A stretch of 64,000 nt of DNA from Enterobacter hormaechei subsp. hoffmannii (GTDB lineage: Bacteria; Pseudomonadota; Gammaproteobacteria; Enterobacterales; Enterobacteriaceae), in assembly GCF_001729745.1 (NCBI RefSeq), contig NZ_CP017186.1:3782001-3846000 (forward strand), in the 5' to 3' direction. Under the pieces are notes generated by a model. It worked only from the letters and a program-made list of their open reading frames with translations, was not told where the DNA came from and made no database searches. Position 1 is the first letter of the stretch; each line of letters opens with the position of its first letter. Shown here piece after piece: positions 37,524 to 47,605 of this stretch. The translations under genes and the position numbers were made by a program.

Positions 37524-38564
37524 CTAAAATCGATCCCGACGCTGCCAGAGCAGCAGCAGGAAAAACGGTCCGCCAATCAGTGAAATGACAATTCCCGCCG
37601 GCAGCTGCAACGGGAGAAATGCCAGCCGCCCGACGTTATCCGCCAGCAGCACCAGCAGCGCGCCCAGTACGGCACTTCCCGTCAGCAGTGCCGTTTGCCC
37701 TCCGCGCAGCAGCAGGCGCGCCATGTGCGGGGCAATCAGCCCGACAAAGCCGATACTCCCCACGCAGGAGACGCAGGCCGCGGTGAGCACCACGGGGGGA
37801 AACACGCGCAGCAGCGCGAGGTGTGAAGTCCGCACGCCCAGCCCCGTCGCAGTGTGGTTGCCGAGCAAGGCTACGTCTGCGGCGCGCGCGGTAAAGAGCA
37901 GCAGCGCAAACGCCGGCACTGTCCAGGCAGCAGCGATGCTGACCAGCGTCCAGCTTGCCGCATGCAGACTCCCCGCCAGCCACAGCATCGCCGTCTGGAC
38001 GTCGCGCACGTCGGCGGTCGTCATAAAGACCCCCATCGCGGCGGCAAACGCCCATGACACGCCGATGCCGATCAGGATGAATCGCGGGCGCGAGATATCA
38101 CGCGCCAGCGCCACTACCAGCAGTGCGGTCAGCAGCCCACCGGCCATGCCGATAAGTGGACGCCAGTACGGCCCCAATCCCGGAAACTGAAAAATCAGCA
38201 GCAGCACCGCCGCGCTACAGCCCTCTTTCACGCCGATAAGTCCGGGGTCAGCAAGGCCGTTGCGGGTAATGGACTGCATGGCCGCCCCCGCCATGCCGAG
38301 CATCGCGCCGCACAGCACCGCCATCAGCAGGCGCGGCAGGCGGATATCCATCACAATGTAATGCGCATCCGCCGTCAGACGTTCAGGATAAAACAGCGCA
38401 CGTCCGATGGCGGAAGCAGGAATGGGCAGCAAGCCGTGCGTCAGGCCAAAACTTAGCAGCAGTAAAACGGCAAGGGTTAAAACGGTCAGATACAGCAGCG
38501 CCCTCGGGCGAACCAGCGCCGAGAAGGAGGAAAATCGTACTGCCCTCAATCCAGCCCGGTTCAT
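37524..38564 (-). CDS. Iron-siderophore ABC transporter permease (FecCD family), second
   Basis: Inner-membrane permease of 346 residues with about 9-10 hydrophobic helices and family motifs RLPRLLMAVLCGAMLGMAGAAMQ near residues 75-97 and GFVGLIAPHMARLL, the ATPase-coupling EAA-like loop. It pairs with the preceding permease to form the heterodimeric channel, as FecC/FecD and FepD/FepG do. Its ATG overlaps the stop of the previous gene by 4 bases, indicating tightly coupled translation. Confidence 0.92.
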   Translation of the reverse strand: MNRAGLRAVRFSSFSALVRPRALLYLTVLTLAVLLLLSFGLTHGLLPIPASAIGRALFYPERLTADAHYIVMDIRLPRLLMAVLCGAMLGMAGAAMQSITRNGLADPGLIGVKEGCSAAVLLLIFQFPGLGPYWRPLIGMAGGLLTALLVVALARDISRPRFILIGIGVSWAFAAAMGVFMTTADVRDVQTAMLWLAGSLHAASWTLVSIAAAWTVPAFALLLFTARAADVALLGNHTATGLGVRTSHLALLRVFPPVVLTAACVSCVGSIGFVGLIAPHMARLLLRGGQTALLTGSAVLGALLVLLADNVGRLAFLPLQLPAGIVISLIGGPFFLLLLWQRRDRF

Positions 38565-39544
38565 TTGAACATCCTTGACGCCATAAGGATAAAGACCGGC
38601 GCGCCGACCAGCGCAGTCATCACGCCGGTTGCCAGCTCATACGGCGTAAACAGCGTGCGGGCGGCGATATCCGCCATCAGCAGAACCAGCGCCCCGCAGA
38701 GGGCTGAGAGCGGCACCATCACGCGCAGGTCCACCGATACCAGACGGCGAATCAGCTGCGGCACAACGAGTCCGATAAACCCGATCGGTCCGGCAACTGA
38801 AACCGCCGCGCCGCACAGCAGGGCGATGGCCAGCAGCGCGAGCAGGCGCGTTTTCAGCAGCGACACGCCAAGCCCCTGCGCCATTCTGTCCCCCAGCGCC
38901 AGCATGTTCAGCGACGGCGACAGCCAGAGCGCCAGCGCAAAACCCACGGCAGCGGCCCCCGCGGCGCTAGCGGTCGTCTCGCCGATGACTCCCGCCACAT
39001 CCCCCGCAAGCCAGGTCCGCATGGCCAGCAGCGTCTGTTCATCCAGAATCAACACCGTGGCGGTTATCGATGAGGCAAATGCCGACATCGCCACGCCGCA
39101 CAGCGTGACTTTCATCGGCGTGAGACCGGTACGCCCGGATGAGGAGAACGTTAGCACCAGCAAAAAGAGCGCGGCGGCGCCGGCTGCGGCTATCAGAGGG
39201 CGGCCAAACGGCAGCGACAGCCCGAGGGCACTCGTCAGCACCACCGCCAGCGCCGCCCCTGCATTTAGCCCCAGGATATGCGGCTCGCCGAGCGGGTTGC
39301 GGATCACTGACTGCAGCAGCACGCCCGCGACGCCGAGCGCCGCGCCCGTCACCAGGGCAGCGCACAGTCGCATCAAGCGCAGCCTGACGATCACGCTATG
39401 CTCAAAATTGCGCGGGTCGAAGTGGAAAAATGCGTCTACTACCGTCCGGGGGGCGATAACGCGCGCCCCGATGCTCAGGTGCGCAATCGCGCCTGCCAGA
39501 AGCAGCAGCGTAAAGAGAATAAAGGCCACAGACGTGCGCATCAT
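38561..39544 (-). CDS. Iron-siderophore ABC transporter permease (FecCD family), first
   Basis: Inner-membrane permease of 327 residues. It has the multi-helix BtuC/FecCD layout, with VTGAALGVAGVLLQSVIRNPLGEP in the first third and GFIGLVVPQLIRRL as coupling loop. It overlaps the ATPase gene upstream and the second permease gene downstream by 4 bases each. Together the four products import a ferric siderophore from periplasm to cytoplasm using ATP. Siderophore type cannot be told from these subunits. Confidence 0.92.
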   Translation of the reverse strand: MMRTSVAFILFTLLLLAGAIAHLSIGARVIAPRTVVDAFFHFDPRNFEHSVIVRLRLMRLCAALVTGAALGVAGVLLQSVIRNPLGEPHILGLNAGAALAVVLTSALGLSLPFGRPLIAAAGAAALFLLVLTFSSSGRTGLTPMKVTLCGVAMSAFASSITATVLILDEQTLLAMRTWLAGDVAGVIGETTASAAGAAAVGFALALWLSPSLNMLALGDRMAQGLGVSLLKTRLLALLAIALLCGAAVSVAGPIGFIGLVVPQLIRRLVSVDLRVMVPLSALCGALVLLMADIAARTLFTPYELATGVMTALVGAPVFILMASRMFK

Positions 39545-40353
39545 GGTTTGTCGACAGCCTGACGGAACGGCATAAAGAACGGCTTGCCGGTCAACGGGTT
39601 AACCGACATATGCACGTCGACATCAAACACCGCTTTGATCAGCTCCGGCGTGCAGGCGTCGCCCTCATGCAGTACCCCCTCAACCTTTCCCTGACGTAAA
39701 AAGACCAGCGAATCACCGTAGTTCACGGCGAAGTTGAGATCGTGCAGAACCACCACCACGGTGCGCCCGTGCCGGCGCGTCAGCGTGTGCAGCAGTTCGA
39801 GGATCTCTACCTGGTAGCGAAGATCGAGGTACGTCGTGGGTTCATCCAGCAGGATGTAGGGCGTTTGCTGCGCCAGCACCATGGCGATCCAGCAGCGCTG
39901 GCGCTGGCCGCCGGACAGGCTTTCAACCAGATGATGGGCAAACTCTGCCGTTCCGGTCAGGCGTAACGCCTCCTCCACGGCCCGCTCGTCTTCTTCGCTC
40001 CACTGGCGCATCACGTTCTGCCAGGGGAAACGTCCGCGCGAGACCAGCTCAAATACGGTTAACCCTTCTGGAAGCAGCGGAGACTGCGGGAGGATCCCGA
40101 GCTGGCGGGCGACCGCTTTGGTTGGCTGCGAGTGGATGGCTTTGCCGTCCAGCACCGCGCTGCCGCCGAGCGGCTGAAGCAGCCGCGCGAGGGTACTTAA
40201 CAGCGTCGATTTTCCGCAGCCGTTTGCGCCCACCAGAACAGTCATTTTCTGCTGGGGGATCGCAAGGGAGATATCATCAACGATGATTTTTTTCTGGTAA
40301 CCCGCGGAGAGGTTCTCAAGAACCAGTCCCGGCTTTTTGATGTAGTGAGCCAC
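39541..40353 (-). CDS. Iron-siderophore ABC transporter ATP-binding protein
   Basis: ABC ATPase of 270 residues, FecE/FhuC type. Walker A is GANGCGKST (about 38-46), the signature is LSGGQRQR, Walker B is YILLDEPTTYLD and the switch His lies in VVLHDLN. First gene of the operon. The start is a GTG at 40353 without a strong ribosome site; no ATG lies nearby in frame, so the exact N-terminus is uncertain by some residues. A Fur-like box lies 35 bases upstream, consistent with iron repression. Confidence 0.9.
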   Translation of the reverse strand: MAHYIKKPGLVLENLSAGYQKKIIVDDISLAIPQQKMTVLVGANGCGKSTLLSTLARLLQPLGGSAVLDGKAIHSQPTKAVARQLGILPQSPLLPEGLTVFELVSRGRFPWQNVMRQWSEEDERAVEEALRLTGTAEFAHHLVESLSGGQRQRCWIAMVLAQQTPYILLDEPTTYLDLRYQVEILELLHTLTRRHGRTVVVVLHDLNFAVNYGDSLVFLRQGKVEGVLHEGDACTPELIKAVFDVDVHMSVNPLTGKPFFMPFRQAVDKP

Positions 40354-40387
40354 GTGAACGCCAACGTAAGAAAAAAAACCAACAAAT

Positions 40388-40406
40388 AAAAATAAAACTC
40401 ATTCTC
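40388..40406. promoter_or_regulatory. Fur-like box upstream of the siderophore ABC operon
   Basis: The 19 bases at 40388-40406, ending ACTCATTCTC, match the Fur consensus at 13 of 19 positions (6 of 7 in the right half), 35 bases from the ATPase start. Confidence 0.55.
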
Positions 40407-40616
40407 TTTTGTGAGTTTGCCGCCGCGCCATGTAGTAGTCAAGCGAAGATACACCCTGTAAACCCCAGGGATAACTGAGCATCGCTGCACAAATTAAAAT
40501 TCATTTTTATCAACTATTTTCAATGCCTTAAACAAGAAACCAACGCGTATTAGCCAGAGAGAAACCTCTGTAGCGAAATTTTTATTTATTCCATTTACTA
40601 CTACATCCCCTCATGC

Positions 40617-40635
40617 TTGAATGATTCTCAATTAC
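40617..40635. promoter_or_regulatory. Fur-like box upstream of the TonB-dependent receptor
   Basis: TTGAATGATTCTCAATTAC holds the AATGATtcTCA core typical of Fur boxes (11 of 19 to the consensus), 103 bases before the receptor start. The remaining 384-bp gap between the divergent genes is AT-rich, as promoters are, with no further gene seen. Confidence 0.55.
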
Positions 40636-40737
40636 AAGTCCGATGCCGTAGAGGCTAACGGACAGACCGTAAGGGCAATGACTCACACATTCTTCCGCGA
40701 GCATTTCATCGCAGGATATTTTGGGAAAACAGATGTA

Positions 40738-42867
40738 ATGGCTAAGTTCACACCTTCATTCGCCGGGGTAAAAGGGCGCGCGCTCTTTTCACTCCTGTTC
40801 ATGGCGCCTCTGGTGCACGCAGCAGCAAAAGACGGTGAGACGCTTACCGTCACTGCCGACCCTTACGCTTCCACCGACGCCACCAGCGGCTATCAGCCCC
40901 TGAACACCTCCACCGCCACGCTGACCAACATGCCGATGCTGGACATCCCGCAGGTGGTCAATACCGTCAGCGATAAAGTGCTGGAAGACCAAAACGCGAC
41001 CACACTCGACGAGGCGCTGTATAACGTCAGCAACGTGGTGCAGACCAACACCCTGGGCGGCACGCAGGATGCCTTCGTGCGCCGTGGCTTCGGCGCAAAC
41101 CGCGATGGCTCGATCATGACCAACGGCCTGCGCACCGTGCTGCCGCGCAGCTTCAATGCCGCAACCGAGCGCGTGGAGGTGCTAAAAGGCCCGGCCTCGA
41201 CCCTTTACGGTATTCTCGACCCCGGCGGCCTGATTAACGTGGTGACCAAACGCCCGGAGAAAACCTTCGGCGGCTCGATTTCTGCCACATCAACCAGCTT
41301 TGGCGGCGGTACCGGACAGTTTGACGTCACCGGTCCGATTGAAGGTACGCGTCTGGCCTATCGCCTGACGGGGGAGTATCAGGACGAGGATTACTGGCGT
41401 AATTTCGGCACCGAACGCAGCACCTTTATCGCCCCGTCTTTGACCTGGTTCGGCGATGATGCCACCGTGACCGTGCTCTATTCGCATCGCGACTATAAAA
41501 CGCCGTTCGATCGCGGAACGATCTTCGATCTCAACACCAAAAAGGCCGTCAACGTCGATCGCAAAACCCGCTTTGATGAGCCATTTAACGTGACCGACGG
41601 TCAGTCCGACCTCGCTCAGCTTAACGCGGAGTATCGCCTTAACAGCCAGTGGACCGCGAAGTTCGACTACAGCTACAGCCAGGATAAGTACAGCGATAAC
41701 CAGGCTCGCGTGATGGCCTACGATTCAAAAACCGGCAACCTGACCCGCCGCGTGGATGCGACCCAGGGTTCGACCCAGCGTATGCACACAACGCGGGCAG
41801 ATTTGCAGGGGAACGTGGACATCGCGGGCTTTTACAATGAGATCCTGACCGGCGTGTCGTATGAGAATTACGATCTGCTGCGTACGGACATGATCCGTTG
41901 TAAGAACGTTAAGGATTTCAATATTTACAACCCGAGCTACGGCAGCCTCGGCAAGTGCACCACCGTCTCGGCATCCGACAGCGATCAAACCATCAAGCAG
42001 GAGAGCTACTCCGCCTACGCGCAGGACGCGCTGTACCTGACCGATAAATGGATCGCCGTTGCCGGACTGCGCTACCAGTATTACACCCAGTACGCGGGCA
42101 AAGGCCGTCCGTTTAACGTCAACACCGACAGCCGCGACGACCAGTGGACGCCGAAGCTGGGCCTGGTATACAAGCTCACGCCGGCAGTCTCCCTGTTTGC
42201 TAACTATTCCCAGACGTTTATGCCGCAGTCGTCCATTGCGAGCTACATCGGCGACCTGCCGCCGGAAACGTCGAACGCGTATGAAATAGGCGCTAAATTC
42301 GACCTGTTCGACGGCATTACTGCCAACATCGCGCTGTTTGATATCCACAAGCGCAACGTGCTGTACACCGAGAGCATCGGTGATGAAACCGTCGCCAAAA
42401 CCGCGGGCCGCGTGCGCTCGCAGGGTGTCGAAGTGGATCTCGCCGGATCGCTGACCGAGAACACCAACATTATCGCCAGCTACGGCTATACCGATGCGAA
42501 GGTGCTGGAAGACCCGGACTACGCGGGCAAACCGCTGCCAAACGTGCCGCGCCATACCGGCTCCCTGTTCCTGACGTACGATATTCACAATGCGTTTGCC
42601 GGGAATACGCTGACAATTGGCGGCGGCGGGCACGGCGTGAGCCGTCGTTCAGCGACTAACGGTGCGGATTATTATCTGCCGGGCTATTTCGTGGCGGATG
42701 CATTTGCGGCGTACAAAATGAAGCTGCAATATCCGGTGACGCTACAGGTGAACGTGAAGAATTTGTTTGATAAGACCTACTACACGTCGTCGATTGCGAC
42801 CAATAACCTGGCCAACCAGATTGGCGACCCGCGTGAAGTGCAGTTTACGGTGAAGATGGAGTTTTGA
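40738..42867 (+). CDS. TonB-dependent siderophore receptor
   Basis: Outer-membrane receptor of 709 residues from ATG 40738, with a signal peptide (ALFSLLFMAPLVHA, cleavage near HAA). TonB-box-like ETLTVTA lies just inside the mature N-terminus, followed by the plug domain (about 60-190, VRRGFGANRD, ERVEVLKGPASTLYG) and a 22-strand barrel ending in VQFTVKMEF with C-terminal Phe. Two cysteines (about 385-400) probably form an extracellular loop disulfide. The ATG at 40621 would add 39 residues and hide the signal, and the Fur box overlaps it. It is divergent from the siderophore ABC operon and should supply it. It resembles hydroxamate/ferrichrome-type receptors in general outline, but the ligand is not identifiable. 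Confidence 0.9.
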   Translation: MAKFTPSFAGVKGRALFSLLFMAPLVHAAAKDGETLTVTADPYASTDATSGYQPLNTSTATLTNMPMLDIPQVVNTVSDKVLEDQNATTLDEALYNVSNVVQTNTLGGTQDAFVRRGFGANRDGSIMTNGLRTVLPRSFNAATERVEVLKGPASTLYGILDPGGLINVVTKRPEKTFGGSISATSTSFGGGTGQFDVTGPIEGTRLAYRLTGEYQDEDYWRNFGTERSTFIAPSLTWFGDDATVTVLYSHRDYKTPFDRGTIFDLNTKKAVNVDRKTRFDEPFNVTDGQSDLAQLNAEYRLNSQWTAKFDYSYSQDKYSDNQARVMAYDSKTGNLTRRVDATQGSTQRMHTTRADLQGNVDIAGFYNEILTGVSYENYDLLRTDMIRCKNVKDFNIYNPSYGSLGKCTTVSASDSDQTIKQESYSAYAQDALYLTDKWIAVAGLRYQYYTQYAGKGRPFNVNTDSRDDQWTPKLGLVYKLTPAVSLFANYSQTFMPQSSIASYIGDLPPETSNAYEIGAKFDLFDGITANIALFDIHKRNVLYTESIGDETVAKTAGRVRSQGVEVDLAGSLTENTNIIASYGYTDAKVLEDPDYAGKPLPNVPRHTGSLFLTYDIHNAFAGNTLTIGGGGHGVSRRSATNGADYYLPGYFVADAFAAYKMKLQYPVTLQVNVKNLFDKTYYTSSIATNNLANQIGDPREVQFTVKMEF

Positions 42868-42884
42868 CGTCAGTGCGAGGCGTT

Positions 42885-42921
42885 CCCCTCACCCTAACCC
42901 TCTCCCCAGAGGGGCGAGGGG
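42885..42921. repeat. Palindrome of the CCCTCACCCTAACCC family (half element)
   Basis: CCCCTCACCCTAACCCTCTC followed by CCCAGAGGGGCGAGGGG: a single-palindrome version of the elements at 9177 and 17975, 18 bases after the receptor stop. Confidence 0.78.
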
Positions 42922-42928
42922 AGCGATC

Positions 42929-42959
42929 GTAGGCCCGGTAAGCGCAGCGCCACCGGGCA
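42929..42959. repeat. REP element
   Basis: GTAGGCCCGGTAAGCG followed by CAGCGCCACCGGGCA, a typical REP palindrome between the converging receptor gene and parE. Confidence 0.85.
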
Positions 42960-42960
42960 A

Positions 42961-42988
42961 AAAAAAGCCCTGCATCGCAGGGCTTTTT
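42961..42988. terminator. Bidirectional terminator between receptor gene and parE
   Basis: A-run, GCCCTGC, loop ATC, GCAGGGC, T-run: a symmetric Rho-independent terminator serving both converging transcripts, 6 bases after the parE stop. Confidence 0.88.
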
Positions 42989-42993
42989 CAGCA

Positions 42994-44889
<1,896 letters not shown>

Positions 44890-44914
44890 TTAAGCTAGCA
44901 ATTCGCATTGATTG

Positions 44915-45496
44915 TCAGTGGCTGTGCAGTCCAAGAAAATCGACAATCTGGGTGAAATGATCTTCAAAGCCCGTGAAAGCATGGTTTCCGCCCTCTTCTA
45001 CAGTCTGGCGGCAGGATGCGTAATACGCCACTGCCTGGCGGTAATCCAGCACTTCATCTCCCGTCTGTTGCAGCAGCCAGATAAGATCGGGCGCTTCAAG
45101 CGGGTCGACCTGCATAACTTTGAGATCGTAAATATGGCATGACTCTAGCACATATTGTTGGCCGGTGTAGGGGTTCTCGTTTTCGCCAAGAAAGTCCCTT
45201 AACAGCTCAAATGGCCGGACCGCCGGGTTAACGACGACAGCGGGCAACATAAAGCATTGCGACAGCCAGGTGGCGTAGTAGCCGCCGAGGGACGAGCCGA
45301 CAACGCCAAACGATTCGCCGCCGTGTTCAAGCACAATCGATTCCAGCATTTCTGCCGCGTCCGCCGGATAAGGGGGCAGCTGCGGAATAATCATCTCCAC
45401 GTGCGGATGATGTTCGCTCAGCCACTGGCGAAACTGCGTCGCCTTTGCGGAACGCGGAGAACTGTTGAACCCGTGCAGATAGAGGAGCGTCGACAT
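44915..45496 (-). CDS. yqiA: YqiA, alpha/beta-hydrolase esterase
   Basis: Small cytoplasmic esterase of the UPF0227 family, 193 residues as in E. coli, active on short acyl esters such as palmitoyl-CoA-type and p-nitrophenyl substrates in vitro. The nucleophile is Ser in VGSSLGGY, with LHGFNSS as the oxyanion loop and a C-terminal GGNHAF containing the catalytic His. ATG 45496 overlaps the cpdA stop (TGATG), so it is translationally coupled. The longer upstream frame duplicates the end of cpdA and is not real. Confidence 0.95.
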   Translation of the reverse strand: MSTLLYLHGFNSSPRSAKATQFRQWLSEHHPHVEMIIPQLPPYPADAAEMLESIVLEHGGESFGVVGSSLGGYYATWLSQCFMLPAVVVNPAVRPFELLRDFLGENENPYTGQQYVLESCHIYDLKVMQVDPLEAPDLIWLLQQTGDEVLDYRQAVAYYASCRQTVEEGGNHAFTGFEDHFTQIVDFLGLHSH

Positions 45497-46323
45497 CAAT
45501 AGCCTTCTGAAGCGGTATCCGGGCGGAACTGCGCGCCAGCCAGACGGCACACTTCGGTGGTCAGCGAGCCGTCGGCATGCAGGTCCAGCCAGCGCCAGCC
45601 CGGTGCGATGGTGTCCAGCGTGAAGTTAGCGCAATGGGGCTTGAACTGCACGCAGGTGGACGGCGTCGCGAGCAGGCGGCGACCGTTCCAGTCGAGATCC
45701 TGTTCCTGGTGAATGTGCCCACACAGCAAATTTTTCACGCGCGGGAATTTCGCCAGCACGCTATCCAGCGCCGCAGAGTTGCGTAAGCTGTGCTGATCAA
45801 GCCAGCTACAGCCCGCCGGCAGCGGATGATGATGCAGTAACAGCAGCGTATTACGATTCGGTTCGGCGGCCAGTTTTGTCTCCAGCCAGTCAAGCTGATA
45901 GTCGCTCAACTCACCGTGCGGAACGCCAAACACCTGACTGTCGAGGAGCAGAATTTGCCACTGGTCCCCCGTAAAGACACATTTTGCCGGCGAAATCCCC
46001 GCCTCCTGAAGCGAACTGTACATGGCGGGCTGAAAATCGTGATTGCCCGGTAGCCAGACGCAAGGCACACTAAAGCTCGCAATTCCTTCGGCGAAATGCT
46101 GATAGGCTGCGGAGGATTGATCCTGCGCCAGATCGCCTGTCGCGACGATCAGATCGCATGGCCGCTTTTCAGCATGGATCGCGTCAAGAACCGCCTGATA
46201 ACTCTCCCAGGTGTTCACGCCCAGAAGCGTCTCATGCTTTTCGGCAAAAAGGTGGGTGTCGGTGATTTGTAATATCCTGACTGGCGCCCCACCAGCAACA
46301 GTCAGGTTCAACAGGCTTTCCAA
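45496..46323 (-). CDS. cpdA: CpdA, 3',5'-cyclic-AMP phosphodiesterase
   Basis: Metallophosphoesterase of 275 residues (E. coli length) that hydrolyses cAMP and so tunes CRP-cAMP signalling. All metal-binding motifs are in order: ITDTHLF, GDLAQD, GNHD, LHHHP and GHIHQE. It overlaps yqiA by one base and follows yqiB by 27 bp, inside the nudF to parE operon. Confidence 0.97.
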   Translation of the reverse strand: MESLLNLTVAGGAPVRILQITDTHLFAEKHETLLGVNTWESYQAVLDAIHAEKRPCDLIVATGDLAQDQSSAAYQHFAEGIASFSVPCVWLPGNHDFQPAMYSSLQEAGISPAKCVFTGDQWQILLLDSQVFGVPHGELSDYQLDWLETKLAAEPNRNTLLLLHHHPLPAGCSWLDQHSLRNSAALDSVLAKFPRVKNLLCGHIHQEQDLDWNGRRLLATPSTCVQFKPHCANFTLDTIAPGWRWLDLHADGSLTTEVCRLAGAQFRPDTASEGY

Positions 46324-46350
46324 ATGGTGTCCTTAGGTAGGTTTATGACG

Positions 46351-46773
46351 CTAACAAACCGGAATCGCCATTGCTCCATGTGCTAAACAATATCTTAGCC
46401 AGTCGGCTAAAAACTGGTTAATTTGATGCTTTTCGTCGCGTTGATGCAACTTTTTATTCGGATAATCATACCGCGCTTTGAAGCGAAAGATCTGCTGGCT
46501 TGAACACACTTCAGCGACCATCGCATCATGATAAAGACGTACCGTCATTGACGGCAGGCTCCAGTAGCTGATGCTCGGCGCCGTTTGCTCAATCTCCACC
46601 AGCGTAGTGTAGCGCGTTGATTCTGTTATCGTTAACCGATACTGCGCGTTGCTCACCTGATAGCTTACCGTTTCGCCGGGCGCGTCGTTTCGCGGCAGCA
46701 GGCGGCGCAGCTGGGCGAAATTGGTTTCGCACAGGCGCATCATTTCTGGGAAGTCAGGTGTATAGCGCTTCAT
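46351..46773 (-). CDS. yqiB: YqiB, DUF1249 family protein
   Basis: Cytoplasmic protein of 140 residues from ATG 46773 ([16 protein letters not shown]), the same as E. coli. It belongs to DUF1249; its molecular function is unknown, though high-copy yqiB has been linked to suppression of a dnaA/hda-type replication defect in literature I cannot verify here. The ATG overlaps the nudF stop (ATGA). Longer upstream starts read through the end of nudF in another frame. Confidence 0.93.
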   Translation of the reverse strand: MKRYTPDFPEMMRLCETNFAQLRRLLPRNDAPGETVSYQVSNAQYRLTITESTRYTTLVEIEQTAPSISYWSLPSMTVRLYHDAMVAEVCSSQQIFRFKARYDYPNKKLHQRDEKHQINQFLADWLRYCLAHGAMAIPVC

Positions 46774-47402
46774 TTTTTCCACTCGTTTCGTAAATTCTGA
46801 TGATGCAGTTGCAGCCATTGCAAGGCGATGACAGACGCTGCGTTGTCGATTAAACCCTCTTCTACCCATTGGTAAGCCTGCTCCCGACTCACCACATGAA
46901 CCCGAATATCTTCGTTTTCATCTGCCAGACCGTGGATCCCTTTCGCTGTCGTGGCGTCCACTTCGCCCACCATAATAGATGAGCGTTCCGTTGTTCCCCC
47001 CGGACTTGCCAGATAGCTCAACACCGGTTTCGTCCGACCGATCGCCAGGCCTGCCTCTTCCAGCGCCTCGCGGCGAGCGACGTCTTCGACCGACTCACCC
47101 TCCTCGATCATCCCGGCCACCATCTCCAGCAACCACGGCGTTTCGCTGGTATCATACGCCGCAATACGGACCTGCTCGACCAGCACGACTTCATCACGCA
47201 CTGGGTCAAAGGGTAGCAAGACTGCCGCATGCCCGCGCTCAAAAATTTCGCGTTTGATTTCACTGCTCATTTCACCGTTAAACAGGCGATGCCTGAAACG
47301 GTAAAGTTCCATTGAAAAAAAACCGCTATAAAGCGTTTCTCGTGCAATAATTTCTACATCGTTTTTGGCGAAGGTGACAGGCACGTTTTCTGGTTTTTGC
47401 AT
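46770..47402 (-). CDS. nudF: NudF, ADP-ribose pyrophosphatase
   Basis: Nudix hydrolase of 210 residues that cleaves ADP-ribose to AMP and ribose 5-phosphate, limiting protein glycation. The Nudix box runs from [16 protein letters not shown] to ALEEAGL with all catalytic Glu residues. It is first in the operon leading to parE and is divergent from tolC across 203 bp. Confidence 0.97.
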   Translation of the reverse strand: MQKPENVPVTFAKNDVEIIARETLYSGFFSMELYRFRHRLFNGEMSSEIKREIFERGHAAVLLPFDPVRDEVVLVEQVRIAAYDTSETPWLLEMVAGMIEEGESVEDVARREALEEAGLAIGRTKPVLSYLASPGGTTERSSIMVGEVDATTAKGIHGLADENEDIRVHVVSREQAYQWVEEGLIDNAASVIALQWLQLHHQNLRNEWKK

Positions 47403-47503
47403 CGGTCGAGTCCTGGTAGCAATGGTGATGAAATTGTGAATTTCAAGGCTGTTTGGCTGCCGTTTGTATGGCTATATGGTAGATTGGAGCAAATTACCGC
47501 CAG

Positions 47504-47523
47504 ATGGCACGTTACGCCAACCT
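47504..47523 (+). promoter_or_regulatory. Marbox (MarA/SoxS/Rob site) upstream of tolC
   Basis: ATGGCACGTTACGCCAACCT matches the marbox pattern (GCAC, spacer, CCAA) and closely resembles the E. coli tolC site at the same place, about 80 bases before the start. Supports stress and drug-inducible tolC expression. Confidence 0.72.
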
Positions 47524-47605
47524 TTTGGTGTGGATGATTCTGTTAGAATCGGCAATTATTTTTAATTAGATCAGCGCTAATACTGCTTCACAACAAGGAA
47601 TGCAA

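Noticed and set aside
41725-42633. Minus-strand frame opposite the TonB-dependent receptor gene
   Set aside because: The receptor frame has full family motifs; the opposite frame has no recognisable domain.
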